This document shows positions 10,588-20,645 of a DNA stretch of 64,000 nt, piece by piece; positions within the stretch are counted from its first letter, which is position 1, and every line of letters starts with the position of its first letter. The stretch lies in assembly GCA_900323505.1 (NCBI GenBank), contig OOIN01000003.1:1116001-1180000 (forward strand), written 5' to 3'. The position numbers and the translations under genes are program-made. This DNA is from Ustilago trichophora. Taxonomy: Eukaryota > Basidiomycota > Ustilaginomycetes > Ustilaginales > Ustilaginaceae. Below the pieces are notes generated by a model. The model did not search any database. It was not told where the DNA came from and saw only the letters and a list, made by a program, of their open reading frames with translations.

Positions 10588-13329
10588 TCAGGCCGAGGAG
10601 TTGAGCGCAGCAGAGGTGCGTCTCCACCACCCCAAAGCAGCGACGCTGCCGGCCAGAGCAACGCCAAGCAATGCCGCTCCGCTGACAAAGTTGATGACGC
10701 CTGCCTCTTCGTGTCCTCTACCCGACCTGGTCCGGCGCTCCTTGGGACGCTTGCTCTTCTCCGTTCTGCGCGGCGCTTTGCCGCTGCGTTTACGGCCAGC
10801 TTCGGTTGCACCTGAGTCGTTGAGCCATGCAAGGTTGAAGAAGCCGCCTGAAGTGGCGGAAGAGTCTCGTCTACGCAGCTTGGAGCGGCGTTGAACACGA
10901 CGTTGATGGGCTTCGCTGTCACTTTCGAACGTGAGACAGCCACTTTCGCTGTCGCCAGCCATGCTTCCCATTTCTTCGGCCTGGGCTAGGGCTTCAAGTT
11001 CGGCAGCGCGGCGATCTTCGCTCTCCAAAGCCAATGACAGGGCCTCCAACCATTCAGCCGAGCTGATCTGACCGCCTACATCGCCGTCAAGCAGACAGGC
11101 TTCGCGGAAAAAGTAGTAAGCTGGAGGCTGCTTTGCCGTATTGTGGTCGGATTGCACGAGAAAGTCTGAAAACTCGAGTCTCGAGATGGCAGCGTTGCTC
11201 GCTGCATGATCCGGAGATGCGACTCTGCTTGACTCAGCAACGGTGGGAGAGTTGGGAGCACGCGTACAGGGAGACGTGGCGCCACCTTCAGCACCACCAA
11301 ATGTCAGAGAGGCCAGGCTCGGCGTGCGGCTGGACGCTGACGATGCTGGATTGCGAACAGGCTGCCGTCGTGTGGTGCCTGGTGGATGCGATCCGCTATG
11401 GCCGCCGCTGACGAATGGACTCGTCAGCTGCCCGTAAGGAAATGCGAGAGGGGATCGATTTGAGGCAAGAGAAGGAAGATGCAGCCGGGCATAGGAGGCA
11501 TACAGACGCGCAAGCGCTTTGGGTCCACCGAGTGACGCTACAAGTCGCTGTCGATGCGACATGTAGGAATGAGAGTGGAGGCGCTCACGCAGCTGTTCTG
11601 CAATCATATCACCGGTCGCCGGCAGTGCAATAGCGCTTTGCACCAGCGCTGGACCCAAGGCTTCAGCGAGTCGGGCCTGCAGCGCACTCTGATCCTGATG
11701 CGTAGCGCCATGCGACGTGGAAGGGAGCAGTGGCAAAAAGTCTTGCACCAGCCGCTCAGTCGCCAAGCTTACGTCTGCCGTTCTCCATGCACGGGCAAAG
11801 TACTCGAAGGCATCTGGAATACCCGTTGAAGATGCCTTGATGAGCTGAGTCGTCAGGCTGGAAGCTCGTTGCGCGCTGTACCCATTGACAAACTGCAGCC
11901 CGATCAAAGACAGCGTGGTGGGATCCATGTTGTACCTTGCCAGAACCTCGAGCTCCTTCCATGCTTCGAGTACATCGTCCTCTTCTTCGCGCTGCGCATC
12001 CGTTTGTCGGATAGTAGTGGTACTGGTTTGTGCACGCTGGAGAGTAGCAGAGGTTCCGGAAAGACTGACGACTCGGCTGCCCAGCACTGTCGCGCTCTCG
12101 TCGCTTCCTATGGTGTTGATGCTAAGTGTACTGGTGTTGGGGCCAAAGTCTTCATCGCTGTCCATGCTGGTCCTAGAATCCTCTGCAAAATGCATGGGGT
12201 TGGCACCACTACGGATCGCAGCGAGGACACGGTCGCCACCTTCAAAGGCGCTGAGTGCCTCTTCCAGGGCTTCGTTGAGCTGCAGCTGGGCCGTATTGCG
12301 CTGCTGTTGATCTTGCCGAACGCTTCGACGATGGAGGATACGATTGTGAATGAAGCTCTCGGTGATGAATCCGTTGCGAGGCAGATCAGAACCCAGCAGT
12401 CTCGTCAAGCGGGCAGGGAGCGCCTCCCTCTGCAGTGGTGCAGGTCCATGGGCAAGGATCGGCCAAAAACCAGTATCGATCTTGTCCAGATGAATTGTGA
12501 CGAGTCGGACTTCGGGTGGCCCTGCCTGCGGGGATGGCTGAGAAACGTCAAACTCGTTGGATGATCCGCCCGCAACGGGAGAGGACGAGACGGCCAGGTC
12601 AGAGATGGACTGAGATCTTCTGAGACCGGTATTGTCGGTTGGGTCTGTCTGTGAAGCAGCCCCGTGACCGTATCTTCGGAGATCACCCGGGTCAGAAAGG
12701 ACGGCACTCTGGCTCAGGCTGGCATCGGCAGAATCCGACGAGCCAAAATCGCTCGAGCCGCTCGACCATTCGGTAGCTGGGCCTACAGAGGTGGGCGGCA
12801 GTGACGACGGCGTGGAATGTGAAAGGACCTCGTAGCTAGAGCCGGAGTTTATTGAGACAATGGATGCGGACAAGCTTGAGTGTGACGCTGGAGGTGATTC
12901 GATATGGACGTGAGAGCTTGATGTGTGGGATCCAGGTGAGGTGGAGTCGGATGGGGCCGAGCTCTGCCTCAATCGCGGGTCGCCCTGCACACGCCGACTG
13001 TCAGTGGCTTCCGCAGAGCCCGAGCCTGAGGCAGAGATACTTGCTGCGGCTTGAGACGATCGAGTGAAGGATCGACTGCGACGTTTTCGAGCTCGATCGC
13101 GATCTGCTATTCTCCATGTTGAAGTCTCTGTATTGACGCGACCGTACAGCTTGGCCTGTAGGATGGGTGGATGGTTAATCACCGATGCGTAGACGTGATC
13201 GTTGGCGATACGAATGTCAAGGTCATTGGATGAGGTCGCCTGCGGAACCAAGAACAGTACAGTGGCTTGATCGTGGGATTGGTGAAAGGTCCAGCCGTAC
13301 AGGGGACCGCCATCATTGCGGTTCCTCAT
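10588..13329 (-). CDS. CS-domain, EF-hand, tail-anchored membrane protein
   Basis: A 913-residue single-exon protein. Residues about 8-78 match a CS (p23/Hsp20-like) domain: a GWTFHQ start, paired hydrophobic strands, an LYGRVN turn and a TW ending. A long Ser-rich linker follows. A predicted helical part spans about 440-640. At about 745-760 there is one canonical EF-hand loop with the pattern D-x-D-x-G-G-x-I-S-x-x-E inside helical flanks. The C terminus has Lys/Arg-rich sequence, then one hydrophobic segment (about 878-901) and only some 11 further residues, the layout of a tail anchor. This suggests a cytosolic co-chaperone-like adaptor on ER or mitochondrial outer membrane, possibly calcium-responsive. 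No named orthologue is recognised. Domain calls are pattern-based; the CS and tail-anchor assignments are the most secure. Confidence 0.75.
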   Translation of the reverse strand: MRNRNDGGPLYGWTFHQSHDQATVLFLVPQATSSNDLDIRIANDHVYASVINHPPILQAKLYGRVNTETSTWRIADRDRARKRRSRSFTRSSQAAASISASGSGSAEATDSRRVQGDPRLRQSSAPSDSTSPGSHTSSSHVHIESPPASHSSLSASIVSINSGSSYEVLSHSTPSSLPPTSVGPATEWSSGSSDFGSSDSADASLSQSAVLSDPGDLRRYGHGAASQTDPTDNTGLRRSQSISDLAVSSSPVAGGSSNEFDVSQPSPQAGPPEVRLVTIHLDKIDTGFWPILAHGPAPLQREALPARLTRLLGSDLPRNGFITESFIHNRILHRRSVRQDQQQRNTAQLQLNEALEEALSAFEGGDRVLAAIRSGANPMHFAEDSRTSMDSDEDFGPNTSTLSINTIGSDESATVLGSRVVSLSGTSATLQRAQTSTTTIRQTDAQREEEDDVLEAWKELEVLARYNMDPTTLSLIGLQFVNGYSAQRASSLTTQLIKASSTGIPDAFEYFARAWRTADVSLATERLVQDFLPLLPSTSHGATHQDQSALQARLAEALGPALVQSAIALPATGDMIAEQLRERLHSHSYMSHRQRLVASLGGPKALARLYASYARLHLPSLASNRSPLAFPYGQLTSPFVSGGHSGSHPPGTTRRQPVRNPASSASSRTPSLASLTFGGAEGGATSPCTRAPNSPTVAESSRVASPDHAASNAAISRLEFSDFLVQSDHNTAKQPPAYYFFREACLLDGDVGGQISSAEWLEALSLALESEDRRAAELEALAQAEEMGSMAGDSESGCLTFESDSEAHQRRVQRRSKLRRRDSSATSGGFFNLAWLNDSGATEAGRKRSGKAPRRTEKSKRPKERRTRSGRGHEEAGVINFVSGAALLGVALAGSVAALGWWRRTSAALNSSA

Positions 13330-13520
13330 GATGTACGCAGGACCTCAAGGGCATGGACGGAGGTGACAGTGATCAGCGAGAACCTGAGCGTGTTGAGACA
13401 GAGATGGTGGTGGCGGGATCGCGAATCGGTGGCCAGGACCAAGACACCGACCAACTCAGGGCTGTGCGTCAGGTGGTGTCTTGCTGCGCAAGGGTATGAG
13501 AGGCACAGCTGACGCCTACA

Positions 13521-13530
13521 CTGTACTGTA
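13521..13530 (-). repeat. TACAGTACAG element, copy 1
   Basis: The plus strand reads CTGTACTGTA. It lies about 190 bp upstream of the CS-domain gene start. Other exact copies are at 13901, 14531 and 62435. Confidence 0.5.
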
Positions 13531-13900
13531 TTGTATTTTCATTTTTTTTTTATTTTTTTTGGGAGAGCTGGGGCCCCTGCATAATCGAGAGGTGGAGGGA
13601 ACACTGGTCAAATGCCCTGCTCCGTTGGTCTCGACTGAGATCCAAAAGAGTTGGCGCGCAGCGAGTTCAGGGTCCAAAGGTCTGAGGCAGAAAATGAGTT
13701 GCAGGCTGTGATTTCTACAGGCCTAACACTGGCAAGCAATTGAAATTCCCCAAAGTGCTCTGATGACCTTGAGGTTTTTATCGGGTTGAAGCCGGTGCTG
13801 TTGAGACATGATCGCCTTCTCCGCATTTGAAATGATGGGGAGAGCATAAGGTCTAACGACGGCGCTTGAAACACACGAGTGCAAGAAGTCAACAGGGGTG

Positions 13901-13910
13901 TACAGTACAG
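13901..13910 (+). repeat. TACAGTACAG element, copy 2
   Basis: Exact 10-mer inside the long divergent spacer. Confidence 0.5.
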
Positions 13911-14530
13911 TAGACGACGCTTTTCCCAAATTAGGAAAGCGGTGTGGCGCACACTTTGCCAGAGATGCAGCGGTCAATGCTGACTTTGTTTCCAAAATAC
14001 ACATACACAAGGCGTGTCAGTTGTTGCTCAATGCGTGATCTGCTGTGGACAGATATTGACTCTCGCTTCTGGCCCTCTTCGTCTCTGAAGCTCATGGCAA
14101 CAAGGTGGTGCCCGTGTCTCGGACCCGAGGATGGTTTGCGTGCCTGGTCTACACTGTATCTCGAAACTGTTGAGATCATTGCGACCAAGACTATTGAGGA
14201 TCTGCGAAATCTTCGCTCGTCTTTCAAGCCAAGTTGGTAAAGCTAAAATGAAGCGATTGGCAGAAGCCGTTGCCGACATGTGGGTGCGAGAAGCGACCCT
14301 TGAGACACAACAACGAGCTGCTGGTGAGATGCATGAATAGCAAACACTCACATTGCATTCGACAGCAAAGAGCGAGGCAGGACACAACCAGGACACGCAC
14401 ATACAGAGCAGTACTGTGCAGAACACACATATACAGTGCATGCGTGCAGCAGGTCTGCTTTTGCAACACAGTCCTCTCCAGCGGCTTTGCAAATGAAATG
14501 ACATCCCTCTTCTTTCCATTGGCACCAAGT

Positions 14531-14540
14531 CTGTACTGTA
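14531..14540 (-). repeat. TACAGTACAG element, copy 3
   Basis: The plus strand reads CTGTACTGTA. A related CAGTACTG lies about 120 bp upstream at 14409. Confidence 0.5.
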
Positions 14541-14990
14541 CTGCAACCAAGTTAGGGCAACCTCGCCTAAAGAAGGCGTATTCGAGAAAATACCAAAATA
14601 AGATTCAACTTGCCAAGTTCAAAAATTGCACATCGCGACACGGCTTTCTACAGCTTGGGCTCTATGTCTCTCTCTCTCTTTTTGGCTTTCTGCAAGTGTG
14701 TCTGCATGCGACGACGGACTATGAGTGTTCGGTTGGTCGGACTATCAAGTCGCTGTGCCTAAAAAGTCTAGAGGGCGTAAAAGTGACTGCTGCACAGTCT
14801 CTGTGCTTGTCCGTGGCTTGCTTCTCGATTCAACGACGACGGCCCAAAGCGGTCAGCTCGCCAGTCAGCCGCCTGACCTCTAACTTTGAGCTTTGACGTA
14901 AATATTGACTTTTTGGCAGCTGTGAACTCAATCAACAAAAAAGGAAGCAGCGGCTAGCTCTGAAACACGGAGAGAAGGAGGAGGAGGAGG

Positions 14991-15026
<36 letters not shown>
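14991..15026 (+). repeat. Poly-A tract (36 bp)
   Basis: An uninterrupted A36 preceded by GGAGGAGGAGG, about 690 bp before the BEM3-like ATG. Exact length may be affected by sequencing or assembly of homopolymers. Confidence 0.9.
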
Positions 15027-15028
<2 letters not shown>

Positions 15029-15718
15029 AGAGAGCAAGTCGCGCCGGTCACCCACATTCAGGCACTGCACTGCACTGCACAGTTACTCTCTTCTCAATGT
15101 TGACGCTTTGTCCGTCCGTCCGGCCGCTTTTGTTGGATGCCCGACACTGCGACTGCGATCTGAGACTCTGCATTTTCGCAACACAATCTCTCTAGTCTCG
15201 TGTTCCGCTTCCGCTGCTGCCTGCCATTTGCGCGTTTACACACGGACGGATCAGCGCGCTGTACCTGTTGCGTGTTGCGTATTGGCCTGTTGGCTGTTGC
15301 CTATCGTTTTGCCCATTGACTTTCAATTGGTCCCAGCCTCCTGTCTCGTCGTCCGTCTGCATCTGCGTTTGCTTACCATTTCCCCACTTCAGCTCAACAA
15401 ACGTGACATCCTTCCTTCCTCCCTCCTTCCTTACCCACCAGCCACTCGATTGCTGCTTCCAGCCTCACCTCCTCACCTCGCTTTACAAGCACAAGTCACA
15501 CCTCATTCGTATTCTGAACCTACCACGGATCTCCTTGTCTCCCTACTGTCAACCCTAACCCACCTGCTTCCAAGACACCAACAAGTCAAAAAAAAGACTT
15601 GGCTCACATCATCGCATCGCATCATACACCGACTCATCGGATACGCTCCATCGTTTCCACAACGGCTGCTCCCTGGCACGCAGCGCATCCACTTCCAACC
15701 ACAGTCTCGTCTTTTAGC

Positions 15719-18700
15719 ATGGCGAGTGCCCCAGCGAGACCGCCTCGCTACGGCATCGACAACGCCATGGATCCTGACGCCAACTCGACCGCTTCGCACG
15801 GCTCTTCCAGCCGCTTCACCCCAGCCGCTGGAACGCGCTCCGCTGGAACCCCTGCGCCCGCACCGATAGCGTTGGCCGACGTCCTTGCTCGATCCAACGC
15901 TGACCACGTGGCTGCCCTCGATCAGGTCTTGGCCGAACGTAACCAATTCTGCTTGGACAACGCAAAGCTCTCTTCCGAGAACGTGCGCATCTGGAATCTC
16001 ATGGGCCGCATCCGCAAAGAAAACGAAAATCTCAAAGCTAGGTGTGCCGAACTGGAACGCGCCTATGGCGTTGCCCCCACCGCTAATAGGGGTTCACCGC
16101 TCAGCTCAGCCATCAACGCTACCCCAAGTTCACCTGCTGGTAACCGAAGGAGGCTCCCCTATGGAGCTGAGGCGGAACGTTCCAGCAGTCCTCTCAGCTC
16201 GCCCCGCCACGGCCGACAGAACTCCAGATCCGATCTCGAACAGCGCTTGGCCTCTGCCGGCCAAGCAAACCCAGCTGCCGGAGCCTTCCGAAACCCTCAG
16301 GAGTCCGCCAATCCTTCTTTCGGAACAGCAGCTCCACAGTACGAGACTGCTCCCGCGCGCTCCAACACCAATGGCTCCAATCTTGCCTACGACAGCCCCA
16401 TCACTAGCGTCGACCAGGGCCCTTCCCAAAGCACCAACCCAGTTGACACGGGTGCCGATCGAAGCGCCAACAACGGCTCTCAGGCTTCCATTATGCAACA
16501 GAGAGCTGCCGCACAGGCGCAGGCTCAGTCCATGTCACTCGCCCGCCCGGGGCAAGGACCAGACGAATTCACAGATTCTCTCGCCAGCCACGAGAGCGGC
16601 GATTTCGAGGCCATCGACCGCAGCTCGGCTTCAGGCACCGACGAGAGTCCTCACCAAATTGGAATGACCCCAAACACTCCAGGCCAAGACAGGCTCCGCA
16701 CTCCGCATCAACAAGCTTATCCGTCCCCATCCGGAATTCCGGCCTCACCCTTCCAACCCACGGTCGATAGAGCTGCTGAACAGGAAAGGTCGCTGCTTGC
16801 ATCTGGTCCGAACCGAAACCGAGCCGAGGTGACTCCCACTATGATCCCTTCTTCCGCCAGCACCCGCTCTCTCGTCTCCAAGGTCGTCTCCGAGGACCGC
16901 ATTTCGCGCGGCTCTGGGTCTCGAAGATCAAAGGACAAGAAGCGCGTCCTGGCGCCTCGCCTCGACTCTTCTCTCCTGCGTGTTGCCAGTGTCAAGATCC
17001 AAGGTACCAACTACCGCTCGCCAGATCGTGGCAAAGAGTCCATCTCGTTCCTCATTACCGTCGACATCTTGCATCCTCCCGCATCGTGGGGACTCAACAG
17101 CATGGCTTCGGGCGAGCCGACACCGCCTACTTCATGGACCATCGAGAAGAGCTACAGCGACATCATTGGCTTGGACGCCAAACTTCGCAGCAAGGTTGGC
17201 AAGAAGGCGTCCCAGCGTCTTGCTCCCTTGCCCGACAAGGCGCTCTTCAAGGATCATGCCCCCGCCAAAGTAGACCAGCGCAAGGCGCTTCTCGAAATCT
17301 ACTTGCAGAGTCTCATGGTGCTCGAGCTGCCTGACAAGGACGAGGTATGCACCTTCCTCTGCACCGACGTCGTTCCTAATCGCCTCCGCGATCCACTTTC
17401 TTGCAGCAAGGAGGGTTTCCTCACCAAGAAAGGCCAGAACCTCGGCAGATGGGTCACCCGCTTCTACGTGCTGCGCAACTCTTACCTCAGCTACTTCGAG
17501 ACACGAGGCGGAGCTCAAATTGGAACCATCAACATTCGTGAAGCGCAGATTGGACGACAGCAGAAGAGCACCTCAAGCAGCGAGCAAGATGAGAACGCCT
17601 ACCGCCATGCTTTCTTGATCTTGGAGAAGAGGGATGGTAGCCATGAAGAGCCGCCACACATTGCCCGACACGTATTGTGCGCCGAGAGTGACGAGGAGCG
17701 AGATGACTGGGTCGATGTGCTCGTCCGTGCCATCGCCGAGCTCGATGGTCACTCGGTCGACGACCTGCCTTCATCACCTACCCAGGCGATGAGCAAAATG
17801 TCGCTCTCTCAGAATCCGTCCGGCCCGGGCCGCGACGGTCTTGGCTACAACAGCCGCTTGCCCGACGCTACCTTCAGCCCATCTGCCGACAACTCGTCGC
17901 GGAACTTTGGAGTCGACATGGATCGGGGCGCATCCATGGGTCAAGATCCCAGCAGAAACCCCTCGGCTCGCATGAACAGTATCGATTCGACTGCAACCGG
18001 CAAGCCCACCGTCTCGACTGCTGCTACGTCTTTGCCCCAGTCAGCTTCCTACCGCAGCCTCAACGAGCCTCGTTCGCCCGCCGGCACCAGAAACGCTGAC
18101 CTGCAAGACGCTCCCGGCTCCCCTGGCTTGCGCAACAATGAACCTCTGGGTCGGGGTAAAGCATCCATCAGCGGTCCAATCAATGGTGCACCCATTCCCG
18201 CTGGTTACAAATTCGGTGCTAGGGACGAAGTGGCTCCCGATAACAAGAAGGACGACAAAAAACGATTCTGGCAAGGCTTCCGTGCTTTCGGTGGCCATGA
18301 CAAACACAATCGTGAGCCCCGACCTGTTTTTGGAGTGCCGCTAGCCGAGTCGATTGCAATTTCAAGCACTCACGAGGGTCTTGCTCTACCTTCGGTGGTC
18401 TACCGCTGCATCGAATACCTCGAGAAGCGAAATGCATTCATGGAGGAGGGCATCTACCGTCTCTCTGGCTCTTCCGCTGTGATCAAGACGCTCAAGGACC
18501 GCTTCAACATGGAGGGAGACGTGGATTTGCTGGCCGAGAACCAATACTACGATCCCCACGCTATCGCCGGTCTTTTGAAGACCTTCCTGCGCGAGCTTCC
18601 CACCAGCGTGCTGACGCGCGAATTGCATATGGACTTCATGCGCATCAACGAGCTCCAAGACCGCGTCGAGCGTGTTAACGAACTGGGACAACTCGTATCG

Positions 18701-19252
18701 CAGCTGCCGCTGGCCAACTACTCGCTCCTGCGCACGCTCTGCAGCCACCTCATCAAGATCATCGAGCACTCGGATGTGAACAAGATGACGATGCGCAATG
18801 TCGGTATCGTTTTCAGTCCGACTCTGGCCATTGGCGCAGGCATCTTTGCGCTCTTCCTCACCGAGTTCGATAGTGTCTTCGAAACTGACGCCAATGGAGA
18901 GCCGGCACCTAAGAGGATTGAGGAGGAGGTGGCGGCTGTTGATCCTCTTGACCAGGGAATCGATGGCTCGTTGGAGAATTCGAAGCGTAACAAGCGTAAC
19001 AGCGTCCAGTATCGCGAAAGTCAGGCGGAGAAGTTGCTCGGTCTTGAAGGCCGCAGCTTGAGCCACCGACCCGTGGACGAGGACTTGGAAGGCATAACTG
19101 ACGAAGCCGGTGCCGAAAGCTGGGCTGAGAACAACAACCTTGTGTCGGAACGTCACGACTCCAACGGTCAGGTTCACTCCGAGCAGCACCCTCACTACGA
19201 GAACGAGGCGCCACAGCAGCAGATGCATGCACCGTCGGCCATCATGAGCTGA
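15719..19252 (+). CDS. BEM3: BEM3-type RhoGAP (PX-PH-RhoGAP), Cdc42 GTPase activator
   Basis: A 1,177-residue single-exon protein. The open frame reaches back to a TTG at 15599, but the first ATG is 15719. Order: coiled coil (about 60-117, leucine/glutamate heptads), Ser/Pro linker, PX domain (about 420-553), PH domain directly after it (about 562-676, SKEGFLTKKG start and a W in the last helix), second linker, RhoGAP domain (about 868-1050). The GAP arginine finger sits in EEGIYRLSGSS. Later GAP core blocks GLLKTFLRELP and NVGIVFSPTL are intact. This order is that of yeast Bem3, which switches off Cdc42 at polarity sites, with PX and PH binding phosphoinositides. The assignment is firm as a family; in vivo GTPase choice is inferred. 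The ROM2-like Rho1 activator is 8.6 kb away but not co-oriented as a unit. Confidence 0.93.
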   Translation: MASAPARPPRYGIDNAMDPDANSTASHGSSSRFTPAAGTRSAGTPAPAPIALADVLARSNADHVAALDQVLAERNQFCLDNAKLSSENVRIWNLMGRIRKENENLKARCAELERAYGVAPTANRGSPLSSAINATPSSPAGNRRRLPYGAEAERSSSPLSSPRHGRQNSRSDLEQRLASAGQANPAAGAFRNPQESANPSFGTAAPQYETAPARSNTNGSNLAYDSPITSVDQGPSQSTNPVDTGADRSANNGSQASIMQQRAAAQAQAQSMSLARPGQGPDEFTDSLASHESGDFEAIDRSSASGTDESPHQIGMTPNTPGQDRLRTPHQQAYPSPSGIPASPFQPTVDRAAEQERSLLASGPNRNRAEVTPTMIPSSASTRSLVSKVVSEDRISRGSGSRRSKDKKRVLAPRLDSSLLRVASVKIQGTNYRSPDRGKESISFLITVDILHPPASWGLNSMASGEPTPPTSWTIEKSYSDIIGLDAKLRSKVGKKASQRLAPLPDKALFKDHAPAKVDQRKALLEIYLQSLMVLELPDKDEVCTFLCTDVVPNRLRDPLSCSKEGFLTKKGQNLGRWVTRFYVLRNSYLSYFETRGGAQIGTINIREAQIGRQQKSTSSSEQDENAYRHAFLILEKRDGSHEEPPHIARHVLCAESDEERDDWVDVLVRAIAELDGHSVDDLPSSPTQAMSKMSLSQNPSGPGRDGLGYNSRLPDATFSPSADNSSRNFGVDMDRGASMGQDPSRNPSARMNSIDSTATGKPTVSTAATSLPQSASYRSLNEPRSPAGTRNADLQDAPGSPGLRNNEPLGRGKASISGPINGAPIPAGYKFGARDEVAPDNKKDDKKRFWQGFRAFGGHDKHNREPRPVFGVPLAESIAISSTHEGLALPSVVYRCIEYLEKRNAFMEEGIYRLSGSSAVIKTLKDRFNMEGDVDLLAENQYYDPHAIAGLLKTFLRELPTSVLTRELHMDFMRINELQDRVERVNELGQLVSQLPLANYSLLRTLCSHLIKIIEHSDVNKMTMRNVGIVFSPTLAIGAGIFALFLTEFDSVFETDANGEPAPKRIEEEVAAVDPLDQGIDGSLENSKRNKRNSVQYRESQAEKLLGLEGRSLSHRPVDEDLEGITDEAGAESWAENNNLVSERHDSNGQVHSEQHPHYENEAPQQQMHAPSAIMS

Positions 19253-19545
19253 GCAACCATGGTCGGTGCCCTCATCACCATACACACCTTTTCCTTTCTC
19301 CGAATAATCTATCTATCCTTCTCTGTATGCCTCGAAATATGATACCAGTTTGTGCCAGTGACGATGCTGTCCGATACCTGAAGTAGATCTGCAGGCTCGA
19401 GATCATCAAAAATGACGTCAGGCCATGCGACATTTTTTTTTTTTTTTTTCGCGCGCTTAGGCCACACAACTTGAATCTGACCCATTCCACACTGCTACCG
19501 CCTGCGCCCAAAAGTGCAAATTTCACCTTCCCAACCACCATATCG
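19253..19545. other. Short tandem spacer with T17 run
   Basis: A 293 bp region between the BEM3-like stop and the YjbQ ATG. It contains 17 T residues at 19433-19449 followed by GCGCGC. The run lies about 100 bp before the ATG, so it may be part of the YjbQ promoter. Confidence 0.6.
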
Positions 19546-20360
19546 ATGTCTGCAACACCACCATCCACGACAAAAGATACCCTCTACTCTCAATCTCCTC
19601 ACGCACCCATAGACAAACGGGAAGCACGACGGAAGCTCAAAGCGCAACATCGAGCGGGACACTATTCGGACCCGACATACGTCACTCTAATCGTTCTTGT
19701 TCTGGCCCTGTTATACTGGGTCTTACCGATCCCTGGTATCTTCGAGACTCTCTACGGTCGTAAAGCTCACTCAAAGAGTGCTCAGTGTGGTTGCAAAAGC
19801 GAGATCAAGTTGGATCCCACCATGCCGTGGCAGAAGCAGTTTACGTTGAGCTCAAGGAGCAAAGGTTGCCACTTGGTGACCAACGAGGTCATGCCCCACA
19901 TCGAGGAGGGTCTGAAGGGCGTCAAGGTGGGCATGCTGACGCTATTCATCCAGCATACTAGTGCTGCACTTAGCTTGAACGAAAACTTTGACAGGGATGT
20001 CAGGACCGATATGGACATGGTAAGTTCTGTTCTCTTTGCTCGGAAATTTGGACGATATGAGGTCATTCCTGTGCCGTTTGGGTTCTTGCTTACGTCAATG
20101 TTCGCTCTTCAACTTTCTCGACGATGCCACTACACTTGCAGGCCCTCGACAAGGTGGTTCCAGAATCTTTGCCCTGGAAACATACCGACGAAGGACCCGA
20201 TGACTCGGTCTCGCACACCAAAGCTAGCCTCATCGGTCCCTCCATCACCATCCCCATTACCGATGGCCGTCTCAATGTTGGCACATGGCAAGGCGTATAC
20301 CTTTGTGAATTCCGCAAGCTTGCTCACAAGCGCAAGATTGTCGCTACTATCTTGCCCTAA
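19546..20360 (+). CDS. YjbQ/UPF0047 family protein with N-terminal membrane anchor
   Basis: 230 residues from two exons, 19546-20019 and 20142-20360. The upstream frame begins at TTG; the first ATG is 19546. Residues 1-43 are polar and basic (KREARRKLKAQHR), then a single hydrophobic segment at about 44-66, then the UPF0047 domain from about 95 to the end. Family signatures are complete across the splice: FIQHTSAALSLNEN with DVRTDMD in exon 1, and HTKASLIGPSITIPITDGRL with GTWQGVYLCEFR in exon 2. Conserved His137, Asn/Glu near 145-147 and His183 are present. Bacterial YjbQ is a small soluble trimeric protein linked to thiamin phosphate synthase activity; its cellular role is poorly defined. 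The membrane anchor is unusual. By positive-inside logic the domain would face away from the cytosol, unless the segment is a mitochondrial import signal. Confidence 0.9.
20020..20141 (+). other. Spliceosomal intron in YjbQ gene
   Basis: 122 bp, GTAAGT donor and TTGCAG acceptor, phase 0 between DMDM and ALDK. Removing it restores the complete UPF0047 signature. Confidence 0.93.
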
Positions 20361-20645
20361 CCTTCAGCACAGCGTAATAGTATGCCACACCCTGGTCTAT
20401 TCATGATTTTTCTCAGCCTTGAACAGTGTGATGTCTTGTGCTGTGTCTTTGAGAAATAGATCGCAGGGACTAAGTGGAGCAAATCTGACGCTGAGCTCTT
20501 TGCAAGGGGACAAGCCAAGAACAGACATAGAGAGAGACTGCAGTTGACCGCAACACGTATTTCGCAAGCGTCAGAGAAGAGGATGGTATCCATGGACGCA
20601 TGCTGCTACGATACAAAGAGTTCGGGCAGATTTCACATTGCGTGC

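Larger units (their letters stand above)
13330..15718. promoter_or_regulatory. Long divergent intergenic region upstream of BEM3-like gene
   Basis: About 2.4 kb without a supportable gene. It contains T10/T8 runs at 13542-13560, three copies of TACAGTACAG (either strand), an A36 tract and a pyrimidine-rich leader from about 15100 to the BEM3-like ATG. An upstream ATG at 15097 opens a short frame of about 30 codons. Frames such as 14028-14546 (-) and 14270-14896 (+) overlap each other and lack domain character. The length suggests complex regulation or an unannotated non-coding RNA. Confidence 0.55.

Noticed and set aside
15108..15869. A 253-codon frame before the BEM3-like start
   Set aside because: Begins at a non-ATG codon in pyrimidine-rich leader and ends inside the BEM3-like gene in another frame.
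18386..19285. A 299-codon minus-strand frame
   Set aside because: Antisense to the RhoGAP domain of the BEM3-like gene.
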